From assembly GCA_013813125.1 (NCBI GenBank), contig JACCSH010000175.1:1-9359 (forward strand): a stretch of DNA of 9,359 nucleotides. Direction: 5' to 3'. Positions 1 through 8,312 of the stretch are shown piece after piece (the first letter of the stretch is position 1; every line of letters starts with the position of its first letter). The notes below the pieces were generated by a model. The model searched no databases. It was not told where the DNA came from and saw only the letters and a program-made list of their open reading frames with translations. Position numbers and translations under genes: made by a program. Source of the DNA: Nocardioidaceae bacterium. Its GTDB lineage: Bacteria; Actinomycetota; Actinomycetes; Propionibacteriales; Nocardioidaceae.

Positions 1-2
1 AC

Positions 3-548
3 CCCACCGACGAGGCCAACCCGTTGGGTAGCTCGATGGTGCGAACGGAGCCAGGAGCGCCTCTCACTTCCGCGTCCGGCAACCGCAACGGCTACGTCAT
101 GGAGATCACCGAGCGCCTCGACGATGCTGCCGCCACGAGATTCCGCTGGGTGTTGTTCTTGGTCTGTGGCGATCCCGAGGCTCCCGAGACCTACTTCGGT
201 GGTTACCCGAAGGACCAGGTTTCTCCTATCTCGTGCCCCGACAATGTGGCGTTCGACAAGATGGGCAACTTGTGGATCTCCACCGACGGCAACCAGCTCG
301 GGTCGAACGACGGACTGTTCGTCGTGCCGGTGGAAGGAAGTGAGCGGGGCCACGTGCGACAGTTCCTCACCGTGCCGGTGGGCGCCGAGACCTGCGGACC
401 GCTGATCAAGGGCGACAGCGTGTTCACCGCCGTGCAGCACCCCGGGGAGATCGATGGAGCGACCTTCGACAACCCCGCGAGCACGTGGCCACACACCGAC
501 CCGTTCCCGAGGCCGTCCGTGATCTGCACCTATCGAATCGACGGCTGA
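3..548 (+). CDS. PhoX/DUF839-family phosphatase-like protein, C-terminal part (5' end outside window)
   Basis: This is the last 181 codons of a gene entering from the left edge. The frame is open from base 3 to the TGA at 546-548, and the TTG at 24 is just an internal leucine codon, not a start. The fragment matches the end of the PhoX/DUF839 beta-propeller family: a DNVAFD..GNLWISTDGN blade (fragment residues 80-97), an ETCGP segment (129-133), a QHPGE motif (145-149), and a closing STWP...DPFPRPSV stretch from about 160. PhoX proteins are usually exported by the Tat pathway and hydrolyse phosphate monoesters using calcium and iron, but many DUF839 members have no tested activity. The signal peptide and most metal ligands lie outside the window, so enzyme activity is inferred from family only. 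The gene is convergent with the nuo transcript and not functionally linked to it in any visible way. Confidence 0.83.
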   Translation, partial: PTDEANPLGSSMVRTEPGAPLTSASGNRNGYVMEITERLDDAAATRFRWVLFLVCGDPEAPETYFGGYPKDQVSPISCPDNVAFDKMGNLWISTDGNQLGSNDGLFVVPVEGSERGHVRQFLTVPVGAETCGPLIKGDSVFTAVQHPGEIDGATFDNPASTWPHTDPFPRPSVICTYRIDG

Positions 549-603
549 AAGGCCGCATGGCCGCTCAGTAGTGGTGCGATCCGGGGGCCTAGGTCGCGGC
601 CGC
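549..603. terminator. Convergent intergenic gap with GC-rich palindromes; possible weak bidirectional terminator
   Basis: These 55 bases separate the stop of the PhoX-like gene from the stop of the prenyl synthase gene, so both transcripts must end here or run into each other. A short hairpin is possible: GGCC at 551-554, loop GCAT, GGCC at 559-562. Alternatively GGCCGC at 559-564 can pair with GCGGCC at 596-601 across a 31-base loop. The ten bases GGCCGCTCAG occur twice, at 559-568 and 598-607, the second copy running into the prenyl synthase stop codon. No run of T follows a stem on the plus strand and only TTTC follows on the minus strand, so the classic intrinsic terminator pattern is missing. 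Termination could be factor-dependent. No promoter is seen. Confidence 0.3.
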
Positions 604-1599
604 TCAGGACGTGCGGGTGGTGACCAGGTCGCACAGCGCGAACAGGGCGTCTCTGGCCGGGATGGCGGGCAGTGATTCCAGAGAGGCTCGCGCGGCAGCC
701 GTATGGCGTTCGACCTCTTCGCGAGCGAGCCGCATCGCTGGGTCAGCGCGCAACAGCTGCAACGCCTCGGCATGACGGACGTCGTCGAGCAGGGGTCCTG
801 ACAGCAGTTCGCGGAGTCGGCCCCCCGAGTCACCGGGAGAGTCGAGGGCCAGCAGCGTGGGCAGGGTCGGCACGCCTTCTCGCAGGTCCGTTCCTGGCGT
901 CTTGCCCGAGTCTGACGTCTCGCTTGTGACGTCGATGATGTCGTCGGACAGTTGGAACGCCGTACCGATGGACTCTCCGAAGTCGGTCAGGGTGCGTTCG
1001 CTATCGCTGTCCGCGTCCGCGAGGCGAGCGCCGAACCGCGCCGACGTGGCGATGAGAGAGCCGGTTTTGTCCGCCACGACGGCCAAGTAGTGCGCCAGCG
1101 CGTTCTCGCCGCTTCGGGGTCCGACCGTTTCCCGGATCTGGCCCTGCACGAGACGGGAGAACGTCGCTGCCTGAATGCGCACCGCATCCGGGCCGAGGTC
1201 GGCGACGATCTCCGAGGCCCGGGCGAACAAGAAGTCACCGGTCAGGATCGCAATCGAGTTGTCCCAACGGGCGTTGGCGCTTTGAGCGCCCCGGCGGAGG
1301 TCCGCCTCGTCCATCACATCATCGTGGTAGAGCGTCGCCAGGTGAGTCAGCTCCACAACCAAAGCTGCTGGTACGACGGCAGCAGATTGCGGGTCACCGA
1401 ACTCGGACGCCAACACGACGAGCAATGGGCGGAACCTCTTGCCGCCGGCTCCGAGCAGATGGTGCGCGGCTTCGTTGATGAAGTCAAAATCAGACTCGAC
1501 GGAGCGGGCCAGCTCCTTCTCGATCTCCAGCAGCTTGGAACGCACGCGCGACTCGAGCTCGAGGTCGACGAACGGCAACCCCAACGACGTCGGTGTCAC
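604..1599 (-). CDS. Polyprenyl (trans-isoprenyl) diphosphate synthase, probably for the menaquinone side chain
   Basis: The predicted 331-residue soluble enzyme adds isopentenyl diphosphate units to an allylic diphosphate in trans. Visible family motifs, in order, are GGKRFRP (residues 52-58), the first aspartate-rich motif DDVMD (93-97), GQ (153-154), KT (178-179), the second aspartate-rich motif DDIID (219-223) and GKTPGTDLREG (232-242). The aspartates bind magnesium and the diphosphates. Alanine sits five residues before the first motif (ATLYH-DDVMD), and a small residue there usually goes with long-chain products; exact chain length cannot be read. I chose the GTG at 1599 because AAGGAG lies 8 bases upstream. 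The frame stays open to an ATG at 1674, but that start would overlap nuoN and add 25 atypical residues. The gene lies 13 bases after nuoN, so its product is probably the menaquinone tail precursor. A carotenoid or other prenyl role is possible. Confidence 0.9.
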   Translation of the reverse strand: MTPTSLGLPFVDLELESRVRSKLLEIEKELARSVESDFDFINEAAHHLLGAGGKRFRPLLVVLASEFGDPQSAAVVPAALVVELTHLATLYHDDVMDEADLRRGAQSANARWDNSIAILTGDFLFARASEIVADLGPDAVRIQAATFSRLVQGQIRETVGPRSGENALAHYLAVVADKTGSLIATSARFGARLADADSDSERTLTDFGESIGTAFQLSDDIIDVTSETSDSGKTPGTDLREGVPTLPTLLALDSPGDSGGRLRELLSGPLLDDVRHAEALQLLRADPAMRLAREEVERHTAAARASLESLPAIPARDALFALCDLVTTRTS

Positions 1600-1607
1600 G
1601 AGCAGCT

Positions 1608-1613
1608 CTCCTT
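1608..1613 (-). promoter_or_regulatory. Ribosome binding site of the prenyl synthase gene
   Basis: AAGGAG on the minus strand lies 8 bases before the GTG at 1599. Its first A is the last base of the nuoN TGA stop, so ribosomes ending nuoN are placed right at the next start. This decides the start against the longer reading from the ATG at 1674. Confidence 0.75.
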
Positions 1614-3217
1614 CAGCGAATGAACTCCCCGGCCTGGCGCGCCAGGTCGAGGACAGGCTGCGGCACAACGCCAAGCACCAGCGTCATCGTCGCACCTGCG
1701 GTGATCACGATCGTCGTCAGCATGCTCGGAACCGCAACCGTGGGTCCGTCGCCCACCGGGTCCGAGAAGAACATGATGACGATCACTCGCACGTAGAAGA
1801 ACGCCGCAACCACGCTCATCAAGACCGCCAGCACGACCAGTGGCCACGCCCCGCCCGCCCAAGCCGACGTGAACACCGCCCACTTGCCCGTGAAACCACT
1901 GGTCAGCGGTATGCCAGCGAACGCCAACAAGAAGAAGGCGAACACTCCCGCCACAACGGGGGCCTCCTTGCCGAGCCCGGCCCACCGCGACAGGTGCGTG
2001 GTTTCGCCTCCCGCGTCGCGAACCAGCGTCACGACCGCGAACGCGCCGATAGTCGCGAACCCGTACGCGACCAGGTAGAACAAGATCGCCTGCAAGCTCG
2101 TTATCTCGTTGGCGCCCACCCCGAGGCCCTGTTGAGTGCCGACCAACCCTGTGATGATGAAGCCCGCGTGCGCGATCGAAGAGTAGGCGAGCATCCGCTT
2201 GATGTCGGTCTGGGTAAGCGCGAACACCGAGCCGACCGCCATCGTGAGACCGGCGATGATCCACATCATCGGTTGCCAGTCCCAGCGGGCTCCGCCGAAT
2301 CCAACGTAAAAGACCCGGAGCAGTGCTCCGAACGCCGCGATCTTGGTGCATGCCGCCATGAAAGCAGTCACCGCAGTTGGCGCACCTTGGTAGACGTCGG
2401 GTGTCCAGGCATGAAAGGGAGCGGCGCCGACCTTGAACAGCAGACCCACTACCAGCAGACCCATGCCTGTTAACAGCAGAGCGCTGGAGCCCACCCGCGA
2501 GGAAACAGCGGTGGATATATCGGCGAGTTGCACGCTGCCGGCGTAACCGTAGATGAGCGCGGTGCCGAACAGGAAGAACGCCGAGGAGTAGGCACCGAGC
2601 AGGAAGTACTTGAGCGCCGCCTCTTGGCTGATGAGACGCCGACGACGAGCCAGCCCGCACAGCAGGTAGAGGGGCAGCGAGAGCACCTCCAGGGCCACGA
2701 ACATGGTCAGCAGGTCGTTGGAGGCAGGGAAAAGCATCATGCCGCCGATGGCGAACATCATCAGCGGGAACACCTCGGTGTGCTCGACACCTTGCAAGTG
2801 CGCCTCTCGCTCCGCCTCGGTGCCGGGTGTGGCTGCGGCTTGGCCTGCGAAGGCTGTCACCCCTCCCTCCAGTCGCCGCTCGGCGAAGAGCAGCACGCTG
2901 ATGAGCGAGAGCACCAGCAGCGCTCCCCAGATGAAAAGTGAGGGTCCGTCAACCGCAATCGCGCCCATCGCCTCAATGCTGCCCATCGACGTACCGTCGT
3001 TGTGGCCGGGAAGATTCCGCCCCACGAGCACGACGCCCACGAGCGAAGCAACCAACCCACCGACCGACAGCACCAGCTGAGCGGAGTAGCGCAGCCCCCG
3101 GGGCAGGAACGCCTCGACCACCACTCCGACGATCGCTACTGCGAAGACGATGAGCAGCGGGTAGAGCCGACCGTAGGCAATCTCGGGCTTGACGAAGACG
3201 GCTTCGGACAGCGTCAT
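1613..3217 (-). CDS. nuoN: NADH-quinone oxidoreductase subunit N (antiporter-like proton-pumping subunit)
   Basis: NuoN is one of three antiporter-like subunits in the membrane arm of complex I, and it sits nearest the NuoJ/K side. The 534-residue product is strongly hydrophobic, as expected for about 14 membrane helices. Residues matching the family's proton path are E177 in ALEVLSLPLYLL, K262 in FKVGAAPFHAWTPDVYQGAP, K292, and K445 in FTGKW. It is about 50 residues longer than the 485-residue E. coli protein. Part of the excess is a charged, alanine-rich loop at roughly residues 112-148, a trait I associate with actinobacterial NuoN. The ATG overlaps the nuoM stop by one base (TGATG), and GAGGAG lies 8 bases upstream inside nuoM, so coupled translation is likely. 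Codon 249 is TTA, rare in such GC-rich DNA. No frameshift or missing key residue is seen. Confidence 0.97.
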   Translation of the reverse strand: MTLSEAVFVKPEIAYGRLYPLLIVFAVAIVGVVVEAFLPRGLRYSAQLVLSVGGLVASLVGVVLVGRNLPGHNDGTSMGSIEAMGAIAVDGPSLFIWGALLVLSLISVLLFAERRLEGGVTAFAGQAAATPGTEAEREAHLQGVEHTEVFPLMMFAIGGMMLFPASNDLLTMFVALEVLSLPLYLLCGLARRRRLISQEAALKYFLLGAYSSAFFLFGTALIYGYAGSVQLADISTAVSSRVGSSALLLTGMGLLVVGLLFKVGAAPFHAWTPDVYQGAPTAVTAFMAACTKIAAFGALLRVFYVGFGGARWDWQPMMWIIAGLTMAVGSVFALTQTDIKRMLAYSSIAHAGFIITGLVGTQQGLGVGANEITSLQAILFYLVAYGFATIGAFAVVTLVRDAGGETTHLSRWAGLGKEAPVVAGVFAFFLLAFAGIPLTSGFTGKWAVFTSAWAGGAWPLVVLAVLMSVVAAFFYVRVIVIMFFSDPVGDGPTVAVPSMLTTIVITAGATMTLVLGVVPQPVLDLARQAGEFIR

Positions 3218-4737
3218 CAGTCCAGCTCCTCAATCGCCTCGGTCGGCTCGGGGTCACTGACCCCGACCCTCTCGAGCAGGGTGTCCACCGTTGGGTTGAT
3301 GACGTCGAGCGCTGGTTTTGGGTAGAAGCCAAGCACGACGATGAGCGCCAACAACGGGGCGACAGCCGCAAGCTCGCGGGCACCGAGGTCCGGCAAACTC
3401 TTCGTCGACTCCCGGACGGGTCCCGTCATCGTGCGTTGGTACATCAGCAGGATGTAGAGCGCTGCCAAGACAATGCCCAGGGTTGCGATGACCGCCGCGG
3501 TGACCGACTTCGTGAACGTCCCAGCAAGCACCAAGAACTCACTGACGAACGGTGACAAGCCGGGTAACGAGAGGCTGGACAGGCCAGCGACCAACAAGAC
3601 GCCAGCCAGTACCGGCGCGCTCTTCTCCACCCCGCCGTAGTCGCTGATCATCTTCGAGCCTCTGCGAGCGATCAAGAAGCCGGTAATCAGGAAGAGTGCT
3701 GCCGTCGACAGGCCGTGGTTGAACATGTACAGCGCGGACCCGACCTGGCCCTGGCTGTTCATGACGAAGATGCCGAGAACGATAAACCCGAAGTGCGAGA
3801 CCGACGTGTAGGCGATAAGCCGCCGGATATCGTTTTGTCCGATGGCGACCACGGCGCCGTACAGGACCGAGAACACGGCCAGAGCGATGACGACGGGCGT
3901 GGCCCATTGCGAAGCCTCGGGGAAGATGCCGAGACAGAACCGCATCATCCCGAAGGTGCCGATCTTGTCGAGGACGCTGACCAGCAGCACCGACGTGCCG
4001 GGGGTCGCCTCGCTTGCTGCATCAGGCAGCCAGGTGTGTACCGGCCACATGGGCGCCTTGACGGCGAAGGCGATGAAGAAGCCTAGGAAGAGCAGGCGCT
4101 CGGTGTTCTGGGACATTTCAGCGGCCATCAGGTCCGCGAGGAGGTACGACGGTCCACTTTCAGAGTTCGCGGACACGACGTAGAGACCAACCACCGAGGC
4201 CAGCATCACCAAGCCGCCGAACAGGCTGAAGAGGAGGAACTTGACAGCGGCATAGGAGCGTCGGGCGCCGCCGAAGCCACCGATGAGGAAATAGATCGGG
4301 ATGAGTGTCGCCTCGAACAGCACATAGAACAAGAAGACATCGGTGGCGACGAACACGCCGATCGCCAGACCTTCGAGAGCAAGCATCCACGCGAAGAACG
4401 AGTTGATGCTCCAGCGACCTTCTTCGGCGTCGTTCCAGGATGCGAGGACGACGACGGGCGTCAGGATCGTGGTGAGCAACACCAGTGTCAGGCCGAGACC
4501 GTCGACCCCAACCGCGTAGCGGGCACCGAACGACTCGATCCAGGGGTAGCTCTCGACGAACTGGAAACCACCGTCGACGTCGTACTGAAGGGCAACGGCG
4601 ACCGAGAGAGCAAGCACGGCGGTTGAGATCGCGAAGGCGGCCTGCTTCGGCAGATCACTGTTGCGCGGCAGCATCATAACTCCGACAGCGCCGAGCAACG
4701 GCAGGGCCACCAGGATCGTCAACCAGGGAACGGACAT
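3217..4737 (-). CDS. nuoM: NADH-quinone oxidoreductase subunit M (antiporter-like proton-pumping subunit)
   Basis: NuoM is the middle antiporter-like subunit of the complex I membrane arm and moves protons across the cytoplasmic membrane. From the ATG at 4737 it is 506 residues, close to the 509 of E. coli, and hydrophobic throughout (about 14 helices). Family landmarks in this numbering are E142 in FEATLIP, K227 in AVKAPMWPVHTWLPDA with H234, K258 in LDKIG, and E400 in FVSEF, all intact. An alternative ATG at 4752 overlaps the nuoL stop as ATGA and would add five residues (MTGSE). I prefer 4737 because GGAAGTGA lies just upstream and the protein then opens with MSVPWLT, as homologues tend to; the choice is not certain. 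The Leu codon at 3565-3567 is TTA. The short acidic C-terminus also encodes the nuoN ribosome binding site. Confidence 0.97.
   Translation of the reverse strand: MSVPWLTILVALPLLGAVGVMMLPRNSDLPKQAAFAISTAVLALSVAVALQYDVDGGFQFVESYPWIESFGARYAVGVDGLGLTLVLLTTILTPVVVLASWNDAEEGRWSINSFFAWMLALEGLAIGVFVATDVFLFYVLFEATLIPIYFLIGGFGGARRSYAAVKFLLFSLFGGLVMLASVVGLYVVSANSESGPSYLLADLMAAEMSQNTERLLFLGFFIAFAVKAPMWPVHTWLPDAASEATPGTSVLLVSVLDKIGTFGMMRFCLGIFPEASQWATPVVIALAVFSVLYGAVVAIGQNDIRRLIAYTSVSHFGFIVLGIFVMNSQGQVGSALYMFNHGLSTAALFLITGFLIARRGSKMISDYGGVEKSAPVLAGVLLVAGLSSLSLPGLSPFVSEFLVLAGTFTKSVTAAVIATLGIVLAALYILLMYQRTMTGPVRESTKSLPDLGARELAAVAPLLALIVVLGFYPKPALDVINPTVDTLLERVGVSDPEPTEAIEELD
3226..3231 (-). promoter_or_regulatory. 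Ribosome binding site of nuoN, inside the nuoM 3' end
   Basis: GAGGAG on the minus strand, 8 bases before the nuoN ATG at 3217, lies within the last codons of nuoM (the Glu-Glu-Leu-Asp end). It supports this nuoN start and allows some independent initiation in addition to coupling through the TGATG overlap. Confidence 0.7.
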
Positions 4738-4738
4738 C

Positions 4739-4746
4739 TCACTTCC
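4739..4746 (-). promoter_or_regulatory. Ribosome binding site favouring the internal nuoM start
   Basis: GGAAGTGA on the minus strand differs from the extended consensus GGAGGTGA at one base and ends one base before the ATG at 4737. The competing ATG at 4752 has no comparable purine-rich stretch before it, only nuoL coding sequence, though its ATGA overlap with the nuoL stop could still support re-initiation. Confidence 0.5.
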
Positions 4747-4748
4747 CG

Positions 4749-6644
<1,896 letters not shown>

Positions 6645-6649
6645 GACAA

Positions 6650-6654
6650 CCCCT
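6650..6654 (-). promoter_or_regulatory. Ribosome binding site of nuoL, overlapping the nuoK stop
   Basis: AGGGG on the minus strand lies five bases before the nuoL ATG at 6644, and its first two bases are the AG of the nuoK TAG stop. It decides the nuoL start against the much longer open frame that runs back through nuoK. Confidence 0.6.
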
Positions 6655-6952
6655 AGTACTTCAGCAAGCTTGCGTCGTCGACCGAGGCCGATCGGCGCGT
6701 GCGGAAGATCGTCATGATGATTGCCAGGCCTACCACGACCTCGGCGGCAGCGACCACCATGACGAAGAAAGCAGCGATCTGACCGTCGAGGTTGCCGTGC
6801 TGGCGCGCGAACGTCACGAAGGCGAGGTTGCTCGCATTGAGCATCAGCTCGACGCACATGAAGACCACGATGGCGTTGCGGCGCACCAGGACTCCCATCG
6901 CGCCGATAGAGAAGAGCAGGCCGGACAGAACCAGGAAGGGGGTGACGCTCAT
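6653..6952 (-). CDS. nuoK: NADH-quinone oxidoreductase subunit K
   Basis: NuoK is a small three-helix subunit related to the Mrp antiporter subunit MrpC, and it contributes to proton transfer next to NuoJ and NuoN. The 99-residue length is almost the same as E. coli NuoK (100). The two buried glutamates that mark the family are present: E35 in [11 protein letters not shown] and E71 in [11 protein letters not shown]. The [15 protein letters not shown] stretch in the last helix is characteristic. A short polar tail, DDASLLKY, ends at a TAG. The ATG overlaps the nuoJ TGA as ATGA (four bases), and GGGTGA lies upstream in nuoJ. The gap to nuoL is eight bases. Nothing is truncated or unusual. Confidence 0.97.
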   Translation of the reverse strand: MSVTPFLVLSGLLFSIGAMGVLVRRNAIVVFMCVELMLNASNLAFVTFARQHGNLDGQIAAFFVMVVAAAEVVVGLAIIMTIFRTRRSASVDDASLLKY

Positions 6953-7746
6953 CGCTCACCCGCTTCGTCTTGCCGGTCCTGCGTTCGGCTCGGCCCGAGC
7001 TGCTTGGTGTCCGACTCGACCTCGGCGGCGATCAGGCGGTCGTGGGAGACGTCGCGCACCGTGCCGTGGGCACGCATGACCCGGGAGATGGACAGCTCCG
7101 AGGGCGTGCCGTCCGGAAGCAGCGCCGGAGTGTCCACCGAGTTGTGCCGGGCCAGCATGCCGGGGCTGGGTAGCGGACCAGGATGTACGCCGCGCTCGGC
7201 GTAGTCGCGCATCCGCTGCAGCGCCATGTCCCGTTGGGTCGCCTTGGGAGTGAGGCGTTCACGATGAGCCAGCAACATCGCGCCGAGGGCTGCGGTGATC
7301 AGCAGCGCACTGGTGACCTCGAAGGCGAAGACGTACTTGCTGAACAGCAGCTGAGCCACACCAGGCACATTGCCGTCCGCGTTGGCCGCCTCCAGCCCGA
7401 ACGCCGCTCCGTACGTCGCCTGGGACACGGCCACGACAAGCAGCCCGGCGAACAACACGCCCAGCACGATCGCAGCCACCCGCTGACCGGGCAACGTCTC
7501 CACCATCGAGTCAGATGTGTCGACACCGACGAGCATGAGCACGAAAAGGAAGAGCATGAGGACCGCACCGGTGTAGACGATGATCTGCACCGCGAAGAGG
7601 AACGGCGCGTCCTGAGCTGCGTACAAGACCGCGAGGCCGACCATGACGACTGCCAGCAGCAGCGCGGAGTGCACGGCCTTGCGTACGACGACCATGCCAA
7701 GTGCGCACACCACCATGAGAGGCGCGAGGATCCAGAAAGCGATCAC
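6949..7746 (-). CDS. nuoJ: NADH-quinone oxidoreductase subunit J with actinobacterial-type C-terminal tail
   Basis: NuoJ is a five-helix membrane-arm subunit next to NuoK and NuoH; one of its helices is thought to change shape during coupling. The family core is clear in residues 1-165: [22 protein letters not shown] holds the conserved tyrosine (Y58), and [22 protein letters not shown] (142-163) is the last helix. The product is 265 residues, against 184 in E. coli. The extra is mostly a hydrophilic tail from about residue 166, with [22 protein letters not shown] (192-213) and [10 protein letters not shown] (217-226), which I recognise as usual in actinobacterial NuoJ. Its role is unknown to me. 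The start is GTG, overlapping the nuoI stop as GTGA (four bases), with a G-rich stretch upstream rather than a strong ribosome binding site. Confidence 0.96.
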   Translation of the reverse strand: MIAFWILAPLMVVCALGMVVVRKAVHSALLLAVVMVGLAVLYAAQDAPFLFAVQIIVYTGAVLMLFLFVLMLVGVDTSDSMVETLPGQRVAAIVLGVLFAGLLVVAVSQATYGAAFGLEAANADGNVPGVAQLLFSKYVFAFEVTSALLITAALGAMLLAHRERLTPKATQRDMALQRMRDYAERGVHPGPLPSPGMLARHNSVDTPALLPDGTPSELSISRVMRAHGTVRDVSHDRLIAAEVESDTKQLGPSRTQDRQDEAGER

Positions 7747-8312
7747 ATGTGCCCCCCATTCGGTGCCCCAGCGCCACCCCGGCTGACAGGGGTGATGCCC
7801 AGGTTCTTGTAGTAGGCGCCCTCGTCGTCTCCGAGCCGCATGGGGTGGGGTGGTTCCTCCATGCCCGGTAGCAGCGGTGCCAGCAAGGAGGACTTCTCGT
7901 AGATCAGGCCGGCCCGTGAGGAGTCGGCGAGCTCGTACTCATTGGTCATCGTCAAAGCTCGGGTCGGGCAGGCCTCGATGCACAGCCCGCACAGGATGCA
8001 GCGCAGGTAGTTGATCTGGTAGACGCGGCCATAGCGCTCACCGGGTGAGAACCGCTGACCCTGCGCGTCGTTGTTGTCAGCACCCTCGACGTAGATGGCG
8101 TCTGCTGGGCAGGCCCAGGCGCACAGTTCGCAGCCGATGCACTTCTCCAGACCGTCGGGCCAGCGGTTGAGCTGATGGCGCCCGTGAAAGCGGGGTGCGG
8201 TCGGCTTCTTCTCGAAGGGATACTGCTCGGTCACGACCTTCTTGAACATGGTGCGGAAGGTGACGCCGAAGCCGGCGATCGGGTCCCAGAACTGCTCTTT
8301 GACGCTAGCCAC
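7743..8312 (-). CDS. nuoI: NADH-quinone oxidoreductase subunit I, 2x[4Fe-4S] ferredoxin-like
   Basis: NuoI carries iron-sulfur clusters N6a and N6b, which pass electrons along the peripheral arm toward N2 and the quinone site. Two complete cluster motifs are present: C58, C61, C64 and C68 in [12 protein letters not shown], and C105, C108, C111 and C115 in [12 protein letters not shown]. As in bacterial 8Fe ferredoxins, the last cysteine of each motif would bind the other cluster. The 189-residue product is slightly longer than E. coli NuoI (180) and ends in a Gly/Pro-rich tail. The frame is open back to 8483, but those 57 extra codons are nuoH in another frame. The GTG at 8312 is chosen because AGGAG lies 7 bases upstream and the protein then begins [11 protein letters not shown]. 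The start overlaps the nuoH stop by eight bases. Confidence 0.97.
   Translation of the reverse strand: MASVKEQFWDPIAGFGVTFRTMFKKVVTEQYPFEKKPTAPRFHGRHQLNRWPDGLEKCIGCELCAWACPADAIYVEGADNNDAQGQRFSPGERYGRVYQINYLRCILCGLCIEACPTRALTMTNEYELADSSRAGLIYEKSSLLAPLLPGMEEPPHPMRLGDDEGAYYKNLGITPVSRGGAGAPNGGHM

Noticed and set aside
1439..2473. 344-codon open frame on the plus strand, antisense to nuoN and the prenyl synthase
   Set aside because: The translation is rich in Arg, His, Glu and Asp with no recognisable domain, and it lies opposite two well-supported genes. Long antisense frames are expected in high-GC coding DNA.
1596..2660. 354-codon minus-strand frame inside nuoN
   Set aside because: It is an alternative frame of nuoN. 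Its Arg/Gly-rich translation lacks the membrane helices and motifs of the true frame.
6645..6959. N-terminal extension of nuoL by 105 codons
   Set aside because: It is out-of-frame nuoK coding sequence. The motif-bearing protein begins at 6644 behind its own ribosome binding site.
7183..7812. 209-codon plus-strand frame opposite nuoJ
   Set aside because: It is His/Arg/Glu-rich with no domain or good start context, and is antisense to an intact conserved gene.
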